From contig NC_049992.1 of assembly GCF_000003815.2 (NCBI RefSeq), forward strand, positions 806,562 through 870,561: 64,000 nucleotides of DNA, given 5' to 3'. Each line of letters opens with the position of its first letter. The first letter of the stretch is position 1. Positions 52,238 through 63,730 of the stretch are shown piece by piece. Under the pieces are notes generated by a model, which was not told the DNA's origin, did not search any database, and saw only the letters and a list, made by a program, of their open reading frames with translations. Position numbers and translations under genes: made by a program. The stretch comes from Branchiostoma floridae. Its lineage: Eukaryota; Chordata; Leptocardii; Amphioxiformes; Branchiostomatidae.

Positions 52238-55200
52238 ATGGCGAATGTCTTGCTGCTCGCTGCCTTCCTTCTGTCCAATAGTTTTCCTACCCGAGCGCAG
52301 GACACCAGCATAATCATCTCAACCACCAACACCGAGGCCCTCGAGAGGCAGATCGCCGAGACCAGGGAGGAAACGGGCCGATTACAGAATCAAGTTGATC
52401 GCCTGTCGTCGCTGGTGGAAACACTGCTGGTACAAGAGAAGAAATGTGTCTCCAGGGTTGATAGACATTCTGCAGAAGTTTCATCGGAGAAAGATAGAAG
52501 TGCCCGATCTCTTGTTCCGACGGGCCAAACAACCACCAACACTGAGGCCCCCAAGCGACGGACCAAGGAGGAAACGGGTCGGTTGAATAATCGTGGCCGC
52601 TCGAAAAAAGTGGACCGCCTGTCGTCGCTCGTGGAAACTCTGCTGTCCAGGGTGGACAGTTTGTCTGCTGAATTGTCGGAGGAGAGAGTCAGGGGTGCAC
52701 AGCTGGAACGGAATCTGACACGGCGGATACAAGAACTAGAAATTCAGGTAAAGCACGGATCACATACCTTAGATTACAAAAGGCGTTCTATTTCTTAACA
52801 TTTTCAGAAAATATTTATCGTACAGTCCCGTTCTTAAAAGCAGACCCTCATTGCCTTTGCCAACAATGTCATCTTTTCGGTGCCTTTTGTATGTTTGACA
52901 ATTTTTTGGGTGGACAGGTGCTTTTGTGGACAGCATAGCTCAGAATATGTTGATTACGACTAGTATGCGTGATGTTCTGTATGACCACACGTGGAAGGAC
53001 AAGTTCGATTATGGTTCGATTATTTCCATGTTACCGAAGCAGAAAGTCTGCTTTTCATATCTCATGTTCTGGTCATGCTGTGGTCAATATGGTACTGGTG
53101 CTTTTTGTTGAATTTCGGCTAGTAAGAAGTTGTATAACTTTGAACTCCAAGCACGTTTTCCCATCTGGGTTTGTCCTACACCACAGTCTGGGCTCATCGC
53201 CCGAATAGCCCTATGGACGCCAGGTCGTCTGACACTGTTTTGGTTGTCTCCTAAATGAAGTAACATATGCGTGACACCAAATGAACTTTTGTCCTTGCCA
53301 AGTGTAGTACTCGGATCAGATTCTGATTACTGTACAAACACTAGGTCTGCGTAAACGCTATTCTCCAAGCAGAGGTTAGGCTCTGGCTGTTTTTAACGTT
53401 TTTAGTCGTTTTTATTGGGCTTTCTATTTTGTCATTTTTCTTGAAGTACACCAGCCAGTTTTGACAATACTAGATACAATACAGCATAAAAAAGCCCGAT
53501 AAAAACGACTAAAAAACGTTTAAAAAAAGGTCAGAGCCTATTAAACCTCTGCTTGGAGAGTACGTAAACACTAGGTTTGCGCGTGGCAGGGTCAGCTGTA
53601 AATACGTCGAACAGATATTCAAACTATCGGCCTGCATGCAGATTATTTACAGGGACATGTACAGTATTGCAGGGACACCGAATTTTCTATTGGTTTTCGT
53701 CTCTCTCGATGTCCTTTTGTAACCTGATACGATTATAAATCCTTGTGAAACAATATATATAACCTCCATTATCATTTTTACATTAATGGGATCAGAATGG
53801 CGATACCCTGAATCGTTTAATGGCCTGATTTACATATATCAGTTTAATTATTTTGCACTTTTGATAAGTTCTAAAGTTCCAGATGTCTGAATTACAAGGT
53901 TGTGGATCTAATATACCGAAGATTTTAAGCACAAGTTTTTGTTTTTCTATTTTCACATGTGCCACCTTTATCACAGCGCTGCTGTGCGGAGCCGACCATT
54001 GAATCCCCGGCCCCTCCTGCAGGTGAGTTGGAGGGTACCGTTCCGAGTATTGTAAATGCATTTAAGTTCGCGGGGATTAACTTCGCGGTAGCGGGAAAAT
54101 GAGTTTTCGCGGTGGTTTTAAGTTCGCGGTAGCGCCATAGACTGCAGTCTCATACTATAATGGAAAAATGTTCTCGGTGATTCAAAGTTTGCGGTGAAGA
54201 GGTCACCGCGAAAACAACGAACATAAAACCACCGGGAACATTTCTGCATTTACAGTATCCTATGGTTCTGATGTTGCACGACGCGTCGACAACGGAAAAG
54301 CAGCGAGAGAGGGGTACTTCGACCGAAAATGGTGACAGACCCACGAGAGTTGCAGTGATCTTACATCGATTTTTAATCCACGTTGTCATACCCTCTCCTC
54401 TCTATTCCTGTCTCCCATCTACTTGCACTACTGTCGCTGCGTTATATCGTTTAAACCATGATTAGGGCAGATTCCCCTCATAGGTCTTTGACATGTCGTA
54501 AATAATGTGTCAAGCAGAGGCACTGATCTCCTCTTCATTTCTCCCTCTGTTGCCTCAGTGGTCAGAGAAATACGATGTCTTTATGTTATTGTGGTTGCTC
54601 GAAAATCTAGCCGGGGTCCTACGCTCTCACATGCGGTCGATATAATGCGCTCTATTTCACTTGGACATGTCAACAAATCATTAGTAGATATGATGTCTTT
54701 AGATAGTCGTATAGACATGTTACTTACCGTTTCCAGACTGTGCTGCATATAAATCCTCCGGGCTGACCAGCGGAGTCTACCCACTCGGCTCCCTCCCGTC
54801 CGGTGTGCAGGCCTACTGTGATATGGAGACAGCAGGTACAGTAACTGTACTTGTACACAGTCACAAGGGGAATGCTGTAAGTTATTTTACCAGTAGTGAT
54901 TTACAGGCGATACTATTGTTGAACGACCCCTCCTCTTTTTGATAATTGAGCTGGGTTCTTAATTCACGCTTTTAACGACCAATCCTAGAGACGTCCTTGC
55001 GTCCTAGCGCTATCTTTCGAGGTTTTCGCTGATTCGCGTATTTCAACATTGGCTAAGAGCGAGTATCCACATTAGGGAACCTTAGCCCATGTTGAAATTT
55101 GCGAATCAGCACTCCCTAAAATCAAAAGCCAGCGCCCCTAGACGTCTTTGAAGGTTGCTAGGACGTCCCTATACCCGAAGCTAGATACTCATTTACACAT

Positions 55201-58200
55201 CAGACATGGTTGGTGTATTTTAGTGCTTTTTCAAAGGGCACAACATCGGTATTCGACCTTAAGGTCCTGAGTCAACAACCCTACACTAAACGCCAGCATA
55301 CAGCTGTCATGCAAAATCTTTTATAATCTAGAACGTAATTAAGGGTGTGTTTTCCCTTGATTTTGGCGACCACACATGTACAGGAGGAGGCTGGACTGTA
55401 ATCCAGCGGCGGCTGGGCGGATCGGTTCCCTTCAACCGGACTTGGGAGGAGTACAAACTGGGCTTTGGGAACAAGGACGGGGAGTATTGGCTGGGGAACG
55501 AGAACATCCACCTCCTGACCAATCAGAAAGAGTACTCGCTGCGGATTGAACTTCAGGATTGGGAAGGGAACCAGACTTTCGCAGAGTATAGCACATTTAG
55601 GTTGGTACTTCTTAGAATGACAATTCTAAGAAGGATATCAAATACATCTAGGAAGTCTCATTGAAATATACATAATGACTGGAAATGCACTTTCATCCTG
55701 TTCTAGGGCAAAGCCAATACAGTCTCGCTCGCAGCCACACACAAAACAAGATGCTCTACTGCTCATTTTCTGATCAGCTGGGGTAAGAAGTAAACATGAC
55801 CTCAGATGACCTCAAATGTTGGGACATCCAGGCGCTCAGTAAAGGTCAACAAAGAACCAACACACCAGAGAGAACGAGTAATAACCCCTATAAGGGTTTT
55901 CGGAAAACCCTGTCCAGTCCAGACAGGGAAATGGGGCGGAAAACCCTGTCCAGTCTGAAAAGAGGGTCTGCATAGGGGTTCCTGGCAATACTTAAAACTA
56001 TTACTTTAGACAGCACTTTCGCTAAACAGATACACATAACCATAGACTCGGCAGCATAATGAGTGACCCAAAGGTGTAATATGCATGCACACAAAGTCAG
56101 CTCTGTCAAATGCAAAGTACCCAATTAACACTTATCTGGTAGGACGTGAGGAGGAGATAATTACACCCATTGTCCATCAAACAATGGATAGGGAGTGTCC
56201 GTCAATTTCGGATTGTTAATTAGTGGCAATACATTACAAAGCCAGGCTTTGAAAGGTTTTCTTTAAATGGTAAGTGTGCAGCACTCATTTTGAGAGCTGG
56301 TCTGTTTAAATCCCGGTTTAATACAATGACTGCGAAAGATTCCAATATCAACACGACTTTAGTACACGATGTTATAACATTACATATATTTTACAATGCC
56401 CTACAATAAAGCCGAGATGGCATTTTTCAAACCCTAGAGGCTTTAGAGGCAAGTTGTGAGCTATATAGAACTATGTATCATTTAAAAAAAAGTGTTTTAT
56501 TTGCAAAATTATGCCGTTCAGTCTCAAACACTTAAAGAGTAGAAGTTTTTTATATGATGCACAGAAGTAGCAATGATGGATGATTTTTGTTAAGTTATAA
56601 TTTTTGTACGACATTGTATCTGTATCTGTATCTATATAGCCGGTATAACCGCCGTTCGGCGTAACACACCAGCTTCGCAGGCACGCGGCGCGGCAGCAGC
56701 TGGTTGTGTCACACTTCAAGTTGATGTTATTTCTGTGCTTAGCCATACTAAAGATAAAAATGTTGTTGTATACTAGTACTTAGTAGCTTACAACGTATAA
56801 CCCCATGCAGACCCTCTTTTCAGACTGGACAGGGTTTTCTGCATTCCGGACTGGACAGGTTTTTCCGAAAACCCTTTATATCAACCTGGACTAGTTTGCA
56901 CCGTATCGTTTTTTTTCCTTCTGGACAAAGAGCCTAGAAATAGCAAAAAAAGTGTTATTTAAAGATGTCTTCCTTTTGCTGCCTGCTACTTACACAAGCG
57001 CATACAGAACAACCAAACAGGGCAGCCTCAAATCACTTCAGTGATAACTATGGTTAGAATAGATTCTGCCTACATGAGATTTACTTTACGTCATCTTTTT
57101 AAGATCGTAATGATGACATTTTTTACAATAATAATACTCTTCATTGTGACCAATAGACAAACTCTGCCTGGTATACAATCATCTTAATACAACTAACATT
57201 TGTGTCTTCTAATATCTCATCCAGGGTGTCCGATGAGTCGGACCAGTACCGGCTGCACATCTCCGGGTATTCAGGCACCGCGGGAGACTCACTGGACAAC
57301 AACGGGGGTAGGTTCTCCACTGTGGACAGGGACAATGATGTCAGCAACATCGACTGTTCTCAGCTGTACGGTCAGGGCGGCTGGTGGTATCGGAGCTGTG
57401 GCAACTCCTTCCTCAATGGTCCCTACCTGGGCAACTGTGGGAACACCTGTCCGTTATCACGGGGTGTGATGTGGTACCACTGGAGAGGCGGGAGCTACTC
57501 TCTGAAGTCTGTGTCTATGAAGATCAGGGAGGAAACGGACCGCATTAGAGTGGATCGTCTGTCGTCGAAGGTGGACAGTTTGGGCTCCTCCCTCAAGTCT
57601 GTGTCCATGAAGATCAGGGAGGAAACGGACCGTGTCAAAGTGGATCGTCTGTCGTCAGTGGTGGAAACCTTACAGAGTCAACAGTCCGATCTCACGTCAA
57701 AGGTGGACCGTTTTGGTGATAGGTTACGGGACCAAGAAACTCGTCTGCAGTCCCAGGTAAACAAAAACGCGAATAAATGAAAAAAAAAGTTTCATATGCT
57801 GCAAATGACTACATATATTAGGGATGAGATTGCGATCTAGCAGAATAGGCAATTCTGTAGCTTGACCAGTACTACTTGTCTACCACTGGCTGTGGCCCTT
57901 TAACACAATCAAGCGTCTCTGACTAGTGATACTTTAGATATTGCAAAGTAGATAAGGAATAAGGTGATGTTAGCGCACAAAGCAACATTTGGCATTCAAT
58001 CAATTCAAGGGAATAGAAATTTTTGTGTTGCCACTAGCTTGTACTTGTAAACACAATTGTTTACCCTATCTTTATGTATTACCTGTCCTCTTTGTTACAG
58101 CTTTCTATTCTGAAAGCTTTTCATGCAGGTGAGTTGGAGGGTCCGAGTATCTCACTATTGTGATGCTGCACGTGCATGTGTTCTGCCTTACAGTGACGCA

Positions 58201-60993
58201 GTGATTATGTACATATGTGGTGTTTTCAGATAGGCATACACAAAGATTACTCGGTACAATTCCTAACGTCATACAAACAATCATGCAATCAATTCAATTC
58301 ATCCTAGATGTTATTTACGACCTCCATTATTCATTTTGAAATTTTTCCACATTAGTCCCGAAGTTCCAGTACAAATATCTTTCTACTGTGTATGCCTACA
58401 GTTTAGTGATCCATTTTTGACTTTAATGTCACCAATATAGCCTGACTAAAATCGCGCTCCTAGCTAGGGGCCAGCCGTACAGTTACTGCCCCTAGGGCAG
58501 GGTTCGTTAACCCCAGCCAGCGAGAGATTGTGTAAACAAGTTACCAATATTGCCGCCGTCCAGCTACATTTTGTACTTCTGCCAAACATATCAATGTTTA
58601 GAATAGTTAGTTGTAAATTAGACATGTGAATCACAATCTTAAAATCAACTCTATTTACTGCTATTTACTGTCAGAGGCAGACTGTGCTGCATATAAATCC
58701 TCCGGACAGACGACCAGCGGAGTGTACACACTCGGCTCCCTCCCGTCCGGTGTGCAGGCCTACTGTGACATGGATACAGCAGGTACTGTACTAGTGTGTA
58801 ATAACGCTGTGACATGGACACAGCAGGTACTGTTACAGTAGTGTGTAGTAACGCTGTGACATGGATACAGCAGGTACTGTTACAGTAGTGTGTAGTACCG
58901 CTGTGACATGGATACAGCAGGTACTGTTACAGTAGTGTGTAGTAACGCTGTGACATGGAGACAGCAGGTACTGTTACAGTAGTGTGTAGTAACACTGTGA
59001 CATGGACACAGCAGGTACTGTTACAGTAGTGTGTAGTAACGCTGTGACATGGATACAGCAGGTAATATACTAGTGTGTAGTAACGCTGTGACATGGATAC
59101 AGCAGGTACTGTGACAGTAGTGTGTAGTAACGCTGTGACATGGATACAGCAGGTACTGTTACAGAAGTGTGTAGTAACGCTGTGACATGAAGACAGCAGG
59201 TACTGTTACAGTAGTGTGTAGTAACGCTGTGACATGGATACAGCAGGTACTGTTACAGTAGTGTGTAGTAACGCTGTGTCATGGATACAGCAGATACTGT
59301 TACAGAAGTGTGTAGTAACGCTGTGACATGGATACAGCAGGTAATGTACTAGTGTGTAGTAACGCTGTGACATGGATACTGCAGGTACTGTACTAATATA
59401 TAGTCACGAGGGAGTTGCTGTAAGTTGTCTTGTCCCCTTTTTAGCTTTGCAAAGTCGTTTCAATGGAAGTTTCATTGTCTAATGTATAGCAAGTGTCACC
59501 GTAAAACAGATAAAAACAAGAGTTCGGAGACCTCATACCTGCATGAAATATTTCAGTTTTTTTTTCAATTTTCATATTCATTATCACACAAGACAAGCTG
59601 GAATACAGAACACCGAGTCCGAGCTAGCCTGAGTACCATCCGGGTGGTAGTTTGCTCCTAAGTTCCCTTCTGGAATAGGAGAGAAGCGACTGCATATAAA
59701 CGTCGGAGCGAACTATCCGGATGGTACCCAGGCTGGGTCCCAGTGGCAGAGCAAAGACGTTCTGTGATGTTATAATTCAAACTCAGTCTACAAAATAACT
59801 AAGGGTGTTTTCCCCAGGAGGCGGGTGGACTGTGATCCAGCGGCGGCAGGACGGGTCGGTTCCCTTCAACCGGACCTGGGAGGAGTACAAACTGGGCTTT
59901 GGGAACAAGAGCGGAGAGTACTGGCTAGGGAACGAGAACATCCACCTCCTGACCAATCAGAAGGACTATGTGCTGCGAATTGATCTCCAGGATTGGGAAG
60001 AGAAGCAAACATTCGCAGAATATAGCACATTTAGGTTGGTACTCCTCCTTTCCCTCTAGTGGGAATTCTGGGCACAGATTACAGTCATGAAGTCCCATGG
60101 AAACACATGATGTCTAGATACACATAGGCTAAAACTCCTGTTCTACTCACAAGCAACACAAATAGGTGTCCTGATTTTCTGCTTAATTCCGACCAGCAGA
60201 TTCAAGAAGTAAACCTATTAAACCTCGAATGACCAAAATGCTGGGATATCCATATGCGCTCAAAGAGGGGTCGACCGAACAACTCAAAAGAAATTTTTTT
60301 ATCAACCTGGGGAAATTTAGCCATTCCTTATCACTTCTTCCCAAATTAAAATGTACATGAATTTTGTCATATTTTGTTATTACTTGTTTTATTAGTCGAA
60401 TGACCCTCAAATGGCTAATGTGCATTTCTGAACATAGTTGTAAGTACTCTGTCTTCATTTACCATATTTTACATACTGTGGCACACATCAAGATAAACAT
60501 TTCTTGCTATTTGGTTAGTTCAACATAAAAGTTAGTTTTCCAATGTTCCTTACACAAGCACGCGCACATCTGTGCTTATGTTGTGCCACAGTGGGAAACG
60601 AAAGCCATCTCCTGTGCTCGATCACAGCACTTTTTCGTTTAAAACAAAAAACTGTAAATGTTCCCATCCAGGGTGTCCGGTGAGTCGGACGGGTACCGGC
60701 TGCACATTTCCGGGTATTCAGGCACCGCGGGAGACTCCATGGCTCACAACAACGGGCGGAGGTTCTCCACTGTGGACAGGGACAATGATGTCAGCAGCAG
60801 CCATTGTTCCCAGCAGTACGGACAGGGCGGCTGGTGGTTTCGGGCCTGCAGCTGGTCCCTCCTCAACGGCCACTACCTGGGCAATTGTGGGAACTCCTGT
60901 CCATTCAGGCAAGGTGTGATGTGGTACGGCTGGAGAGGCGTGAGGTACTCGAGCTCCCTGAAGTCTGTGTCTATGAAACTCAGGCCAGCATAA
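52238..60993 (+). CDS. Double fibrinogen-domain FREP (C/D fusion), 9 exons
   Basis: Exons 52238-52747, 53977-54022, 54737-54835, 55384-55600, 57225-57756, 58101-58128, 58675-58782, 59818-60034 and 60672-60993 give 2079 bp, 692 aa, with all phases matching. Order: signal peptide ([16 protein letters not shown]), an enlarged coiled coil, a 15-codon linker, fibrinogen domain 1, a second coiled coil fused directly to the end of domain 1 ([20 protein letters not shown]), a 9-codon linker, and fibrinogen domain 2 ending SVSMKLRPA-stop. Domain 1 keeps [17 protein letters not shown] and [10 protein letters not shown]; domain 2 keeps [17 protein letters not shown] and [10 protein letters not shown]. 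There is no second signal-peptide exon or start between the halves, so two separate genes are unlikely. A two-headed secreted lectin is the simplest reading; cDNA would settle it. Confidence 0.82.
53361..53561. mobile_element. Fold-back element in FREP C/D intron 1
   Basis: Long inverted arms: ctccaagcagaggttaggct / taacgtttttagtcgttttt, mirrored by aaaaacgactaaaaaacgtt and aacctctgcttggag. Confidence 0.85.
54048..54257 (+). mobile_element. MITE, TACTGTAAATGC family
   Basis: Starts attgtaaatgcatttaag and ends catttctgcatttacagta. It lies just after exon 2 (donor at 54022) of FREP C/D. Confidence 0.9.
54966..55175. mobile_element. Fold-back element in FREP C/D intron 3
   Basis: Inverted arms: ctgattcgcgtatttcaaca and tgttgaaatttgcgaatcag, with outer arms gacgtccttgcgtcctagcg and its diverged inverse. 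It occupies the intron that in A, B and D holds a different MITE. Confidence 0.75.
55890..56880. mobile_element. ~1-kb non-autonomous DNA transposon with ~90-bp TIRs
   Basis: Inverted terminal blocks at 55890-55979 and 56793-56880 share tataagggttttcgg, ccctgtccagtc and gaaaagagggtctgcat. The ~810-bp interior has no transposase. It lies in intron 4 of FREP C/D. Confidence 0.85.
57225..57756 (+). other. Fused exon: fibrinogen end joined to coiled coil
   Basis: Exon 5 of FREP C/D. In genes A and B the matching exon stops after MKIRAS. Here MKIR runs straight into [18 protein letters not shown], which matches the exon 1 coiled coil of the family (EETGRLKNEVDRLSS). The junction segment [15 protein letters not shown] is itself duplicated, then SVVETLQSQ continues the coil to a normal donor cag|gtaaac. 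It is one uninterrupted exon of 532 bp. Confidence 0.88.
58762..59395 (+). repeat. 47-bp minisatellite copied from FREP exon D3 and its splice donor
   Basis: About 13 units of ~47 bp. Each contains ctgtgacatggatacagcag followed by gtactgttacagtagtgtgt. The first part is the 3' end of exon D3 (58675-58782) and the GT after cag is its donor, so every unit repeats a copy of the exon end with a consensus splice donor. The last unit (59370-59400) reads gatactgcaggtactgta, as in gene B. Confidence 0.93.
59625..59736. mobile_element. Fold-back MITE in the D-half intron
   Basis: Same position and sequence class as 29291-29404 and 48322-48420. Confidence 0.88.
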
Positions 60994-62757
60994 CGCCATC
61001 TTGTGTACTAAATCTGATCATACCCAGTTGGGCGCGAAATACATAGTAATAGTTTGCCCCCAGCGCAGGCTTTTTGGCCAGCCCAGGGCCCCCCCCCCCC
61101 CCCCCGTCCAAGTCCTGTAGCGATGGGAAAGGGGCAAAAGGGCAAGTGGAGTCTTTTTACGTTGTCTGTAATATACTGACAAGTAATACCCTTTATTGTA
61201 CGGGGCTTTGTTTGTAACAAACTTAGAAGCAACGAGCCAAGAAGCCAGTTAATTGCACAACGGATTAACGCACACTTCTGTTAATTTAATTAATAACTGC
61301 ATGCAATCCCCAAATCCCAAACCGGTGCGGTCCAGCTGGATAACTTCGCATTATTGTACCAGCCGGATAATTGCAAGTAAGTTGTGCAATTAAATGACTT
61401 TTACTGTTCCAGGGTCTTATCACGTGACAGAATCAGAGAGGCTTAGATGTATGATTATGATCAGGTCAGCATACTTCTCTACTAAGTCTGATCACACCCA
61501 TTTATCCACAAAATACTACTTCTTACGTAGTCTATAATGCCGACAAGTAATACTTTATATTGTAGGGGCTTTTTGTGATACAAACTTGACAAAAATGTGA
61601 CCCACAAGAGGCCTGCATGCCCCGTTTCCGTGAGGTGTAAGCAGCTGATTTTAATTTCCCATAATTCGCAAGGAAACTCATCGTATCCACGAAGTTCGTA
61701 GCTAGACAATCAAAGTTTGCGTAAATGTCTTCCTTGATGTTAGCATCAAACGTAGGGGGTCCTTCTGAATGCAGTGTAAAGCCTTGTTGGGCGCCCCTAT
61801 GCAGACCCTCCAACAACAAAGTAGAGAAGGTAGCTCAGATAAAGTGTCTATGGAGAAAACTGTTCAATGTGAGTATTAGATGCAGATGACCGTAACTAAA
61901 ATAACTAGAGACTGGTTGTTTTTGTTGCCGGGCGCTTCTGATATAACATATAAGCGCTCCTTATGTAATGTTTCGTTTGGGTATTTTGTAAGATAGCATG
62001 TACTTTTAGTGTTTTCATGGAGTTTTTATCATATATAGAAAAGTATACAAGTATATAGTCTTATTACATACATACATATATGATGTAGTCCTTTTATAGA
62101 ATGAATTAGTCCACGACAATTATTTAAGCATTAAAATTATTACTTATTTGATATATACTTTTGTTAATCATACTACAAAAAAAGGCCATTCTTGTTTGTC
62201 TTTCCGAAACGCACATTTCGGATTAGAGGTCATGCTGAAGTTTGAGTTCAGTGGTAGATACGACATGTTTGACTGGAGTGAATCAAGAATAAAATGGACA
62301 AAAATAAAAGTCAAAAGTTCTTTTATTTACTGTATCTGACCATTACTTGATAAATTGTGACCTTAAGGGTTATCTCTGCAGACTTCCGTGGAAACCATAG
62401 ACTCCAAGCAGACGTTGGGAGGTAAATTCGCAACGTTTTCTTGTTTCCCGTTTTTGTTACTAACGTTAGGAAGGAAGTTTGCAAAAGTAACGAGGGACTA
62501 GAAAACGATGTCAACTCCGACCCCTTAACGAGCTACATCCATAAGAATGAAATGGCACGACGATTTCACTCCGTGCCAGTCGGTCAGTCCGGGCTATGAG
62601 CTCGAACTGGCATTCAGAGGTCACGTACATGTCATAACATGACCCCAGATTCTAAAAACACGCATGCTCCTGTCCTTACACGGGGGCTCGACAGCGCGAC
62701 TCAAATGTCGGTTCCTTCCCATTGCCTGTAGATCGTTCAGTCGAGTTGTCCTCAAAA
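60994..62757. other. Spacer between FREP C/D and FREP E
   Basis: Contains segments shared with regions downstream of B and A (see those entries) and a poly-C tract at 61088. The A and C upstream signature is not found before gene E, whose 5' flank is different. Confidence 0.6.
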
Positions 62758-63033
62758 ATGGCGAATGTCTTGCTGCTCGCAGTCTTCCTGCTGTCCGGTA
62801 GTTTAAACCCTGCCCGAGCCCAGGACGGTGGTACAACCAGCTCAACCTCCAACACCGAGGCCCTGGGTCTCTTAAGAAACCAGGTGGATCGTTTGTCGTC
62901 TCTGGTGGAGACTCTGCTGTCCAGGGTTGACAGTTTGTCTGCTGAACTGTCGGAGGAGAGAGTCAGGGGCGCACAGCTGGAACAGAACCTGACACGGCGG
63001 ATACAAGAACTCGAAGCGCGTTTCCAAACACAG
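62758..63033 (+). CDS. Fibrinogen-related protein E, first exon (partial gene)
   Basis: 92 codons: signal peptide [20 protein letters not shown], a short Ser/Thr stretch, then the family coiled coil ([20 protein letters not shown]) to a donor cag|gtaaag. The remaining exons must lie beyond the window. It lacks about ten residues of the coiled coil (the EETGRL part) found in A and B. Confidence 0.88.
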
Positions 63034-63249
63034 GTAAAGCACGGTTTATTTACCTCAGACTACGAAAGGTGTTCTATTTCTTGACACTTTTTGAAGAGTG
63101 ACAAAAATATTTACTTGGCGTACAATTCTTATTCGGACGCTTTTATGAGCGACATCGATCGAGGCACTATCAGAACCTCCGTGTCGAATCTCCAGCCGTA
63201 GCCCAAGCGTAGATAACATTGACTTTTTGTCGCCACTATATTTTCAACC

Positions 63250-63730
63250 ATACTCTAATCAGGGTCATTGACCTACTCCCGCTCCCGAATAAGGCAATTA
63301 TGCAAATTATGCGAGTCATTATCGTTTTCCACGCATAACAGATGAGGCAAACAGAGTGCGAGGAATACATGGAGTCTATAAAACTTAGAGCTGACCCACT
63401 TGACCTTTGCCCTTACTCTAATTAAGGTCACTGACCTCATCCTGCTTCTGAAGACGGCAATTATGCAAATTAGGGTAGTCAACACCATCTACTTTGCATG
63501 ACAGATGAGGCCAGCAGAGTGGAAGAATATACGGGGCATATGATTATGAGGCAATACTGAGTAGACCCTTATTACCTTTGACTTTGCCCCTCAGGGTCAT
63601 TGACTTTATCCTGCTTCCGAATACGATAATTATGCAAATGACGGAAACCATCGTCATTTTTACGCATAACCGTTTAGGCCAACAGAGGGTGAAGGGTTCC
63701 GATACACTGGGCCTATTGTTATTATGGGAC
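63250..63730 (+). repeat. Three ~165-bp tandem repeats in FREP E intron 1
   Basis: Units near 63262, 63425 and 63595 share aggtcactgacctcatcctg, aattatgcaaat and gcataacagatgaggc. Each has one ATGCAAAT octamer (63300, 63463, 63632). Confidence 0.8.

Noticed and set aside
57200-60993. A separate FREP gene D starting after 57.8 kb
   Set aside because: No signal-peptide exon or conserved FREP promoter exists between 57.8 and 58.7 kb, and phases join it to gene C.
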